From NCBI GenBank assembly GCA_018267275.1, contig JAFDYV010000007.1, forward strand, positions 186,001 to 250,000: a stretch of DNA of 64,000 bases, given 5' to 3'. Origin of the DNA: Bacteroidota bacterium (GTDB taxonomy: Bacteria > Bacteroidota > Bacteroidia > Cytophagales > Cyclobacteriaceae). Position numbers and translations under genes: made by a program. Under the pieces are notes generated by a model that was given only the letters and a program-made list of their open reading frames with translations, did not search any database and was not told the DNA's origin. Below, in pieces: positions 25,646-34,128 of this stretch; position 1 is the stretch's first letter; every line of letters starts with the position of its first letter.

Positions 25646-26236
25646 ATGAAAAGGTTGATGTTCGCCATAATGATTTTGGCCAACTTTCCAGCGTGCGGCC
25701 AAGAGGGTTATATAAAACTTCTAAACGATTCCATTTTGCATGGATATTTGAGAAAGTACGTTTCATTTCAAGATAGCCACCAAGGATTTGAGCTATGGAA
25801 AACTAAAAAGGACAAGTCTCCTCGAAAAATACCAAAGGTTGATATTTCGGAATACGCGATTAAGAAAGATACTTTCAAAGTATTGCAGCAATTTAGGCCC
25901 TTTGACAATGAAAAAACCTATTTCGAACTGGTTGACGCATTGTTAAAATCCCGCGGAAAAGTGGATTTATATGTTATAACTCAAGTTAGCACTCGTGGTG
26001 GCGGGTACGTGAGTGGAGGTATATCGACTCCTACCATTACTACCGCGACAGAAATCTACGTTCTTGAAGATAAAAAATCGAATGTGTTAAGAGCTTTACC
26101 TTTAAGGAAAGAGAGTCTCAAAGAGGCCTTGAAGGAGTTTTTCCCAGAAGGGTACGTATCAAAATACGAAGAGGTTTACGGGCGGATCACTTTTAAGAAC
26201 CTAGTCGATTTTGTTAAACTCTTTAATTCGAAATAG
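25646..26236 (+). CDS. exported lipoprotein-like protein, unknown
   Basis: 196 residues from ATG 25646: short signal (MKRLMFAIMILANFPACGQ) with a Cys that could be lipidated. The remainder is mixed alpha/beta with a glycine-rich turn (STRGGGYVSGGIS). No family recognised. AT-rich compared with the flanking gapA, and followed by the terminator shared with gapA. Confidence 0.6.
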   Translation: MKRLMFAIMILANFPACGQEGYIKLLNDSILHGYLRKYVSFQDSHQGFELWKTKKDKSPRKIPKVDISEYAIKKDTFKVLQQFRPFDNEKTYFELVDALLKSRGKVDLYVITQVSTRGGGYVSGGISTPTITTATEIYVLEDKKSNVLRALPLRKESLKEALKEFFPEGYVSKYEEVYGRITFKNLVDFVKLFNSK

Positions 26237-26272
26237 ACCCGGGCAACCATTTTCGTGGCACGCCCAAATTTC

Positions 26273-26305
26273 AAAAAAAAGCCCCACCGTTTAGGGCAGG
26301 GCTTT
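26273..26305 (-). terminator. intrinsic terminator of gapA
   Basis: On the minus strand AAAGCCCTGCCC pairs with GGTGGGGCTTT, followed by a T-run (A-run at 26273-26280). It lies about 22 bases beyond the gapA stop. The A-rich left side also gives the plus-strand gene a weaker bidirectional terminator. Confidence 0.8.
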
Positions 26306-26326
26306 CTGATAAAACTCCGTTGCAGC

Positions 26327-27421
<1,095 letters not shown>

Positions 27422-27433
27422 TTATGGGCAACG

Positions 27434-27464
27434 TTTGCAATTCAGACGGCTGGATTTATCTTTG
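27434..27464 (+). promoter_or_regulatory. promoter of tRNA-Glu, TTTG-N19-TATCTTTG
   Basis: TTTG (27434-27437) and TATCTTTG (27457-27464) with 19 bases between match the Bacteroidota housekeeping promoter exactly. The expected transcript start is around 27471, about 12 bases before the tRNA. Confidence 0.75.
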
Positions 27465-27482
27465 CGCCTCTTTAGAAGGAAC

Positions 27483-27554
27483 GGCCCGTTCGTCTAGGGG
27501 TTAGGACATCAGATTTTCATTCTGGTAACAGGGGTTCGATTCCCCTACGGGCTA
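27483..27554 (+). tRNA. tRNA-Glu, anticodon TTC
   Basis: Canonical cloverleaf: acceptor GGCCCGT/ACGGGCT with a G-T first pair and discriminator A, D-arm GTC...GAC, anticodon stem TCAGA/TCTGG around TTTTCAT (anticodon TTC), T-arm AGGGG-TTCGATT-CCCCT. CCA is not encoded. It has a consensus promoter and a strong terminator. Confidence 0.96.
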
Positions 27555-27563
27555 CTCAAAATC

Positions 27564-27592
27564 AAAGCCATCTTGCAAAGGATGGCTTTTTT
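27564..27592 (+). terminator. terminator of tRNA-Glu
   Basis: AAAGCCATC and GATGGCTTT form a 9-bp stem, followed by TTTT, 10 bases behind the tRNA. Confidence 0.85.
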
Positions 27593-27728
27593 GTTTGCCC
27601 AGTTCACAATAAGAACCTCGGCATCCCAACCTTTAGTTCTTTAGACGAAGGGAGGAAGTCGCGAATTTTGACTTCATTCAAAACATTGAAATTGAACTGA
27701 CAAGGTTAGTAGGTATGATTCAATATCG

Positions 27729-28424
27729 CTAAGGTTGAGTTTTCTCTTCTTGCACCCCAGCAATCAACAACCACAAGGCTAACCCCAACTCGCCAATAAA
27801 AATCGGCACTGCCAAATACACAAACAATGGGTTGGCAAAACCTTTGGACAGCAGCATGATAAAGGTATTGATAAGATAGCACAGTCCGGCAATGGTATAC
27901 AAAACCCCCAGAAACCTGGGTATTAAATTCGAAACCATAATTAAGTAGCCAATAATGAGGCAATAAAATCCGAAGAATACCAGCGCGATGCCATACCCTT
28001 GAGCTTGCAAGTCCAGCGCATGCAACGATAGGGCCGCCAATTGTTCTTGCGAAAATGTATTCAGGTATGAATCGTTGCTCAGGTAAAGCAAAGGCGAAAT
28101 TTGGTTTAATAGATTAGTTGCTATAATGGCGGTTTGTATCACCACAAATAGCAATGCCAAGCTAGCCAGCAATTTGTTCACCGATTTGAAAAGAGAATAG
28201 ACTATCAATACACATGGCAACCCAAATACCAGATTAACCAAGTCCGCGGATATCCCCCAGCGAAATAACATTTCAGCATCACGTATATTCAACGCGGTGG
28301 CGATTGCATTGTCGCCTACACGCAGGGCCTGCCTTACGAAAACTTCCGAAAAAAGACCGCATACAATCACCAGCAAGTAAAAAAAGCCAGCAATGCGGGC
28401 AAGTTGTTTGTTTGTAAAGTTCAT
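27729..28424 (-). CDS. DUF4386-like membrane protein
   Basis: 231 residues with six to seven predicted helices. The N-terminus MNFTNKQLARIAGFFYLLVIVCGLFSE and the spacing of helices match the DUF4386 family, which has no known function. It follows the sbtA-sbtB pair on the same strand by about 60 bases but probably is a separate unit. Nothing in the sequence suggests an activity. Confidence 0.75.
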   Translation of the reverse strand: MNFTNKQLARIAGFFYLLVIVCGLFSEVFVRQALRVGDNAIATALNIRDAEMLFRWGISADLVNLVFGLPCVLIVYSLFKSVNKLLASLALLFVVIQTAIIATNLLNQISPLLYLSNDSYLNTFSQEQLAALSLHALDLQAQGYGIALVFFGFYCLIIGYLIMVSNLIPRFLGVLYTIAGLCYLINTFIMLLSKGFANPLFVYLAVPIFIGELGLALWLLIAGVQEEKTQP

Positions 28425-28482
28425 TACGATGTGGGGTTATGACGGTAAGACGACTCCCCCCAACCATTGTTACGGCCAAGGG

Positions 28483-28779
28483 TTAATAAAAATGCTGCAT
28501 TCTCAACACCGTTACCGGATGGAAGAACGTAATCATCGGGTAGCGTTCCAGGTATTTGTCTTTTAGATGTTGAACGATCTTCAAGCAAATTTCTTCGCTG
28601 GTGATGATTTCGATGCGGATGTTCTCCCCATCCCACGGATTGTCGCGAACGGATGACTGACTACGACCCGTGACTTTGGAAACGGTGAATCCTTTGGCAC
28701 CCAACGCCATAATGTCTTTCTCGATTACGTTCTCCAGCACTTCTTCTCCGATGATGGTAAGCAAATAGGCTTGTGTCAT
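28483..28779 (-). CDS. P-II-like regulator of SbtA (SbtB-type)
   Basis: 98 residues with the ferredoxin-like P-II fold. It starts 13 bases behind the sbtA stop. The region that corresponds to the T-loop (TGRSQSSVRDNPWDGENIR) lacks the Tyr used for uridylylation in GlnB, and VLENVIEKDIMALGAKGFTV fits SbtB-type members. SbtB binds adenylates such as cAMP and AMP and controls the SbtA bicarbonate transporter in cyanobacteria. The same operon position here supports that role (inference). Confidence 0.8.
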   Translation of the reverse strand: MTQAYLLTIIGEEVLENVIEKDIMALGAKGFTVSKVTGRSQSSVRDNPWDGENIRIEIITSEEICLKIVQHLKDKYLERYPMITFFHPVTVLRMQHFY

Positions 28780-28792
28780 GGCATCAATTATT

Positions 28793-29749
28793 TTAATGAT
28801 AAATCATTTCTGCGATTTGGTGATAGATGGGTATGCCCACAATAATGTTGAACGGGAATGTAATTGCCAAAGCGGACGTTAAGTAGTAAGATGGATTTGC
28901 TCCGGGCAATGCTACGCGGCACGCAGCAGGCGCAGCAATGTAAGAAGCGCTCGCAGCCAAAATTCCTAACACGGTGGCGCCACCCATGCCCAGGCCGGCC
29001 AACTGCCCAAGCGATATGCCTATGGTTGCGTGGATAATTGGGAAGATGATGCCGAAAGCCAATAAGAACACGCCCCCTTTTTTCAAGTCTGAAAGTTTGC
29101 GGCCCGCGACAAGGCCCGCTTCCAATAAAAACAGTGTGAGGATGCCCTTGAAAGGGACATCAAACAGTGGCGACACTTGTTCCCAACCGCCTTTACCTGC
29201 CAAGAAACCTATGACCAAAAAGCCCATCAGCAACAAGCTGCTTTTGCCGGCAAGTAATTCGCGGGCTACTTCTTTCACAGGGGTTTGCTCCACCACGCTG
29301 TCGGAGTTAATGCGCGCTAGGGTAATCCCGATGAGGATGGCAGGTATTTCCATCATGGCCAACATGCTGGGCATAAAACCTTCTACTTCTATTTTTAGGT
29401 TTTCGTGAAAAGCGAGTGCAGCACTGAACGTAACAGCTGAAACAGAACCATAATGTGCCGCCAACGCGGCCGCATCGGCTACGCTAAACTTACCCACTTT
29501 GCGCATAAGGCCATAGGTCCAAAGTGGAATGATGCAGCATAATGATACGGCACCAATGGCGGGGTAAATGACTTCGTCAAATGTGGCGAGTGAAAGTTTG
29601 TATCCACCCTTCATGCCGATGGCCACCAACAGATAGATCGTAAGTGAAGTGTAAAGTCCTTCCGGAAATTTTAAATCACTTTTTAAACGCGCAGCAGCAA
29701 TGCCCAACAAAAAAGCGAGCACCATGGGCGATAATAAACTGGCGAGCAT
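28793..29749 (-). CDS. sodium-dependent bicarbonate transporter SbtA family
   Basis: 318 residues, ten predicted helices in two inverted halves. The signature AAHYGSVSAVTFSAAL in the first half and ASASYIAAPAACRVALPGANPS in the second are diagnostic of SbtA (formerly DUF897), a Na+/HCO3- symporter first known in cyanobacteria. The long hydrophilic loop (residues about 145-165) between the halves corresponds to the region contacted by SbtB. It is the first gene of the pair with the P-II-like gene. Confidence 0.92.
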   Translation of the reverse strand: MLASLLSPMVLAFLLGIAAARLKSDLKFPEGLYTSLTIYLLVAIGMKGGYKLSLATFDEVIYPAIGAVSLCCIIPLWTYGLMRKVGKFSVADAAALAAHYGSVSAVTFSAALAFHENLKIEVEGFMPSMLAMMEIPAILIGITLARINSDSVVEQTPVKEVARELLAGKSSLLLMGFLVIGFLAGKGGWEQVSPLFDVPFKGILTLFLLEAGLVAGRKLSDLKKGGVFLLAFGIIFPIIHATIGISLGQLAGLGMGGATVLGILAASASYIAAPAACRVALPGANPSYYLTSALAITFPFNIIVGIPIYHQIAEMIYH

Positions 29750-29869
29750 AGGCAGGTAGGTTTACAGCCGACAAAGTAGTGTAAATTAAATGTCATCTAA
29801 AAACATTCTGGTCAGATTGTGCCCTACGGCTTTTTTGGATTAAATTGAGATAAAAAGAAATTATACCAC

Positions 29870-30592
29870 GTGACCGCTGTTCAACTGCATCAGGTAGCAT
29901 ATCGCTTTGGAAACCATTTTTCAATTGCGCCCCTGTCGATTGATTTTCCCCAAAACCAAATCACCGCGATTGCAGGCAAAAGTGGAAGCGGTAAGTCTAC
30001 CCTTTTGAAGTTGATGAACGGCTTGTTGTTGCCCACCCAAGGCGAGGTGCGTGTGTTCGGTGAAGCATTAAATTACAGCAACATCCAAGCAATGCGATTG
30101 AAGTGCGGTTATATGGTGCAGGGCAGCGGATTGTTTCCCCATTTATCAGTGAACGAAAATATTTCAATTCCTGCAAGAATTGCCGGGCAGCCAATAGATT
30201 CTCAACGAGTCGAAGAACTGATGCAACTGGTTAGCTTGCCGCTGTCGTATCAAAATAAATATCCACACCAACTCTCGGGTGGCGAGCAACAGCGCGTAGC
30301 TATTTGCCGTGCGTTGTATTTAGATCCACCTTTGTTGCTGATGGACGAACCCTTCGGGGCACTGGACCCCATCACGCGAAGTGAGATACATGATGAAATG
30401 AAGAAGCTGCAACAACTGAAACCGCGTACAGTGGTGTTGGTAACGCACGATATGATGGAAGCACGCAGGCTGGCCGACCATTTACTGATTTTACAAGATG
30501 GACAAGTATTACAATTTGACGAGACGGAGAAAGTCTTTCAGTCGCCCGCGCACGAGTCGATTCGCAAAATGTTAAATGTTGCTGTGGCATGA
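29870..30592 (+). CDS. osmolyte ABC transporter ATPase (OpuC/OsmV-like)
   Basis: 240 residues from GTG 29870. Walker A GKSGSGKST, signature LSGGEQQRVAICRAL, Walker B LLLMDEPFGALDP, and the switch His in VTHDMM. The ATPase lacks the tandem CBS domains usually found in OpuCA. Its stop overlaps the next start by ATGA, so ATPase and permease are coupled. Substrate inferred from the partner as a quaternary amine. Confidence 0.9.
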   Translation: MTAVQLHQVAYRFGNHFSIAPLSIDFPQNQITAIAGKSGSGKSTLLKLMNGLLLPTQGEVRVFGEALNYSNIQAMRLKCGYMVQGSGLFPHLSVNENISIPARIAGQPIDSQRVEELMQLVSLPLSYQNKYPHQLSGGEQQRVAICRALYLDPPLLLMDEPFGALDPITRSEIHDEMKKLQQLKPRTVVLVTHDMMEARRLADHLLILQDGQVLQFDETEKVFQSPAHESIRKMLNVAVA

Positions 30593-32181
30593 GTTTAGAA
30601 CCTATTTCAAAAATACTCTTGCCCTCTCAACCTGAGCAAGTCGAAGGCAGTTTTTATACTAACACAATGTTTCGCCATGCTCAACCTGACAATTACTCTT
30701 TTTTTAGGTGGCCTCCCATTGCAAGTTTATTAATTGTTCTTCTTTTGCAGGCAAGCGCTGTTGGCCAAACGATACACGTGGGTGCAAAGCATTTTACAGA
30801 AGGCTACATTTTAAGCGAAATCATTTCGCAGATTTTGGAAGCCGAAGGTTTTGACGTGAAAAGGCACTACAACCTGGGCGGTACCACGGTTTGTTTTGAA
30901 GCTTTGCGAAAAGGCGAAATTGATGTGTACCCCGAATACAGCGGCACACTGTCGGCAGAGATATTAAAGCAACCGCAACTTAGCTACGGGCAAGCGCAAC
31001 ATGAGTTGACAAAACGCTATCAACTTTCCGTTACACCGCCTTACGGTTTTAGCAATTCGTATGGCCTAGTAATGAGAAATACGTGGTACGAAAAAGGTAT
31101 TTCTAAAATCAGTGACCTTAAAAATTTTCAGCAGCTGAGTTTTGGTATCAGCTACGAGTTATTAAAACGACAAGATGGCTGGGATAACTTAGCGAAACAC
31201 TACCAACTCTCACAACAACCGGTGGGTCTCGAGCATGGGTTGGCTTATCAGGCATTGCAAGCGGACAAAATTGATGTAACGGATTGCTACACCACCGATG
31301 GAGAAATTCCGCAATACAAATTCTTGCTATTAGAAGATGATTTGCATTTCTTCCCCGATTATCAGGCTACTTCCTTATATCGTGCTTTGCTGGATGAGCG
31401 GGCCATTGCAGCCCTTAACAAGCTGTCGGGCAAAATCAGTGAGCAAAAAATGCAGCAGATGAATGCGCAAGTGTTGTTTGAGAAGAAGACTTTTGCCGAA
31501 GTCGCTGCAAGCTTTTTAAAGGAGCAAGGCATCACGATCAAAAACCAAAACCACCCATCTACAGATGCACAAGATTTAGTGCAAAAAGCCCTCCGCCATT
31601 TGTTGCTCACTTTCTCAGCGCTGATCCTTGCGATGTTGGTAGCTGTTCCGTTGGGCATTTACTTGTACTGGCACCCGCGGTTTGCATCGGGAGTGGTGTA
31701 CATCACAGGCTTATTGCAAACCATTCCTTCCATTGCGTTGCTGGCCATTCTCTTACCTCTGTTTGGCATCGGCATCGTGCCTGCGGTGGTGGCGCTTTTT
31801 TTGTACGCGCTGTTGCCCATTTTGCGAAATACCATTGCCGGCTTGCAAGGCGTTGATCCATTGCTGAAACAAGTAGGCGAGGGCCTCGGCATGAGCCGCG
31901 TTCAAAAAATGAAATGGGTGGAGTTCCCGTTGGCGTTGCCGGTGGTGCTGGCGGGCATCCGCACGGCTGCTGTGATCAATGTGGGCACGGCTACGCTGGC
32001 AGCTTTTATTGGCGCAGGCGGTTTAGGCGAGTACATTGTTACCGGCTTGGCGCTCAACAATACGTCATTGATTTTGCGTGGAGCCATTCCCGCTGCGCTG
32101 TTGGCGTTAGTTGTCGAGTTTGGGTTTGAAATGGTGGAGAAGTTGGTGGTGAGGAAGGATTCTAAATCATCAAATAACTGA
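30589..32181 (+). CDS. fused substrate-binding/permease protein of OpuC-type ABC transporter
   Basis: 530 residues from ATG 30589 (ATGA overlap). N-terminal membrane segment (about 45-60), then an OpuAC/ProX-type binding domain (about 62-325, e.g. HFTEGYILSEIISQILEAEG and GEIDVYPEYSGTL), then a permease domain of about five or six helices (about 335-525; IGAGGLGEYIVTGL coupling region). The domain order binding domain then permease is the reverse of the Lactococcus OpuABC fusion. Residues about 12-35 derive from the 67-bp palindromic repeat at 30625-30691, read in frame. Substrate probably glycine betaine, choline or a related compound. Confidence 0.88.
   Translation: MSLEPISKILLPSQPEQVEGSFYTNTMFRHAQPDNYSFFRWPPIASLLIVLLLQASAVGQTIHVGAKHFTEGYILSEIISQILEAEGFDVKRHYNLGGTTVCFEALRKGEIDVYPEYSGTLSAEILKQPQLSYGQAQHELTKRYQLSVTPPYGFSNSYGLVMRNTWYEKGISKISDLKNFQQLSFGISYELLKRQDGWDNLAKHYQLSQQPVGLEHGLAYQALQADKIDVTDCYTTDGEIPQYKFLLLEDDLHFFPDYQATSLYRALLDERAIAALNKLSGKISEQKMQQMNAQVLFEKKTFAEVAASFLKEQGITIKNQNHPSTDAQDLVQKALRHLLLTFSALILAMLVAVPLGIYLYWHPRFASGVVYITGLLQTIPSIALLAILLPLFGIGIVPAVVALFLYALLPILRNTIAGLQGVDPLLKQVGEGLGMSRVQKMKWVEFPLALPVVLAGIRTAAVINVGTATLAAFIGAGGLGEYIVTGLALNNTSLILRGAIPAALLALVVEFGFEMVEKLVVRKDSKSSNN
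30625..30691. repeat. palindromic repeat, copy B, inside a coding region
   Basis: TCTCAACCTGAGC...TCGAAGG at the left and TTTCGCCATGCTCAACCTGA at the right match the ends of copies A and C (14009-14078, 38296-38363) in length and sequence. Here the 67 bases are translated without a stop as part of the N-terminus of the binding-protein/permease fusion. Confidence 0.75.
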
Positions 32182-32241
32182 AAGTAGCCTTTTAAATCAT
32201 TGAACAAACTCTCAGATATCATTCTATTTTCGTGCGCAGAT

Positions 32242-32979
32242 TTATCTTTCGATTATCAATAAGCTAAAGGTAAACGATTTGTCGCTTGGGTATATGCTGA
32301 CACCCTGATCGATATCAACCAAATTATTACCCCACGCAATAACAAAAGATTCAGTTGTGATTTCAAATACGCTTACTTGGAATTTTGAATCAGTAATTGG
32401 GATTATGACTGGAGCTAATTTAAATTCAGGTAGCTTGTCACCATGAGACGTTGTTAAGTCTTTTAGAAATAGCTTTTGTGGTTTTTCTAGTACAGGACGC
32501 TCGATTGACGAAATGATGTAATAATTTTGTTTAAGGATGTTTTTGCTATTGATAATCTGAATTTTCTCTTCAAGTTCATTGAGTCGATTAAATGAACTAT
32601 TTATTCTTGGCAGGTTCCTTGAAACATCAGAAAAACTATTTTCGAGTTCTTTTGCATCGGATTTATTTTGGGTTATTATGTCTTGTAAACGTTTTAGTTC
32701 AGAATTTAATGAATCAGTTGACTTAATGATTTCTGCTCTCGCCTCTTTCTTTGCCTCCTCCAGCGTATTGTATCCGTAGAAAGCACCTACACTAACGAAA
32801 ACAGCAAACATGGCGGCTTGAAACTGAATTTTATATTTTAACTCGAAGTATTTTGGATCAGAAAGCCCAACCGCGCCAACATTTTCACTTTTGTTTTTGA
32901 TGAGCTGCCTCAAGTTCACCAAATTCCAGAAGGAAAAAACTATCAAAGTTGTAAGCAGTACGTAAAGAATGGCTGTCAT
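32242..32979 (-). CDS. single-pass membrane protein with coiled coil, unknown
   Basis: 245 residues. Two N-terminal hydrophobic stretches (about 3-20 and 52-72) bracket a charged segment, followed by a helical/coiled-coil region (about 75-150) and a beta-rich C-terminal domain. No recognised motif. The gene is more AT-rich than most neighbours and stands alone downstream of the ABC transporter (convergent). Confidence 0.6.
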   Translation of the reverse strand: MTAILYVLLTTLIVFSFWNLVNLRQLIKNKSENVGAVGLSDPKYFELKYKIQFQAAMFAVFVSVGAFYGYNTLEEAKKEARAEIIKSTDSLNSELKRLQDIITQNKSDAKELENSFSDVSRNLPRINSSFNRLNELEEKIQIINSKNILKQNYYIISSIERPVLEKPQKLFLKDLTTSHGDKLPEFKLAPVIIPITDSKFQVSVFEITTESFVIAWGNNLVDIDQGVSIYPSDKSFTFSLLIIER

Positions 32980-33079
32980 TTGTTACCTAAAGCTAAGTTC
33001 GTAATTTCTTTTTAAATTGTTGCAATAATGAGGGAATAAGAGCTCGATGTTTTTTGAATTTTCCATAACAACTCTTGAA

Positions 33080-33355
33080 TCAATACCCAATAATCTGTTC
33101 ATCTACATAGCACCAGGCCCATTGCTCGCCCGGCTCGGCAGAGATGGCCACGTGGTGGTTTTCATGTTTGGCATGTTTGGATGCATGCCGGTTAGGCGAG
33201 GAGTCGCAGCACAAAGTAACACCGCAGGTTTGGCAGGTGCGCAAGTGCATCCACTCATCACCTGTCTTTATGCATTCTTCGCAGATATGCGCTTTTTCAG
33301 TTTTGATTTCTTGCTTGGTCCAAGCGAGCAGGTGTGAGCAGATTTCTTTTTTCAT
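33080..33355 (-). CDS. UBP-type zinc finger protein
   Basis: 91 residues, almost entirely a UBP-type zinc finger. Metal ligands are visible: Cys6 and His8, CEEC (25, 28), CQTC (41, 44), Cys49, then His57, His61, His64 and His67. In eukaryotes this domain binds the ubiquitin C-terminus; bacterial stand-alone versions are of unknown purpose. Its first about 20 codons are repeated in each unit of the 168-bp array immediately upstream. Confidence 0.9.
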   Translation of the reverse strand: MKKEICSHLLAWTKQEIKTEKAHICEECIKTGDEWMHLRTCQTCGVTLCCDSSPNRHASKHAKHENHHVAISAEPGEQWAWCYVDEQIIGY

Positions 33356-34128
33356 AAGTTATTTTTTTACCACAGAGAACACAGAGAGGCACAGAGGTTT
33401 GTTTTGCTTTTCATTATCGGTGCTTCTCAGTGTTCTCCGTGCCCTCTGTGGCTGATTAGTTTTTTCCGTTTGGATTTCTTGCTTGCTCCAGGCGAGCAGG
33501 TGTGAGCAGATTTCTTTTTTCATACGTTATTTTTTTACCACAGAGACCACGGAGAGGCACAGAGGTTTGTTTTGCTTTTTACTCTCAGTGCTTCTCAGCG
33601 TTCTCCAAGCCCTCTGTGGTTGATTAGTTTTTTCGGTTTTGATTTCTTGCTTGCTCCAAACGAGCAGGTGTGAGCAGATTTCTTTTTTCATACGTTATTT
33701 TTTAACCACAGAGGACACAGATAGGCACAGAGGTTTGTTTTGCTTTTCATTATCGGTGCTTCTCAGTGTTCTCCGTGCCCTCTATGGCTGATTAGTTTTT
33801 TCCGTTTGGATTTCTTGCTTGCTCCAAGCGAGCAGGTGTGAGCAGATTTCTTTTTTCATACGTTATTTTTTACCACAGAGAACACAGAGAGGCACATAGG
33901 TTTGTTTTGCTTTTCATTGTCGGTGCTTCTCAGTGTTCTGTGTGCCCTCTGTGATTGATTATTTTTTTCGGTTTTGATTTCTTGCTTGGTCCAAGCGAGC
34001 AGGTGTGAGCAGATTTCTTTTTTCATACGTTATTTTTTACCATAGAGAACACAGAGAGGCATAGAGGTTTGTTTTGCTTTTCATTATCGGTGCTTCTCAG
34101 TGTTCTCCGTGCCCTCTTTGGTTAATCA
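33356..34128. repeat. 168-bp tandem repeat array (about 4.6 units)
   Basis: The gene-free stretch is a tandem array with period 168, 168, 168 and 167 bases (CAT triplets at 33353, 33521, 33689, 33857, 34024). Each unit joins an imperfect palindrome (left ACCACAGAGAACACAGAGAG, right TGCCCTCTGTGGTTGATT-like) to a copy of the first about 20 codons of the zinc-finger gene on the minus strand. The last unit ends at the flavoprotein stop. A minus-strand ORF of about 55 codons is seen in the unit that starts at 33523 (MKKEICSHLLAW...); whether it is translated is unknown. The array separates two minus-strand genes. Confidence 0.95.

Noticed and set aside
33356-34128. CRISPR array
   Set aside because: The repeats are 168 bases long, contiguous and contain coding-derived sequence; there are no unique spacers and no cas genes.
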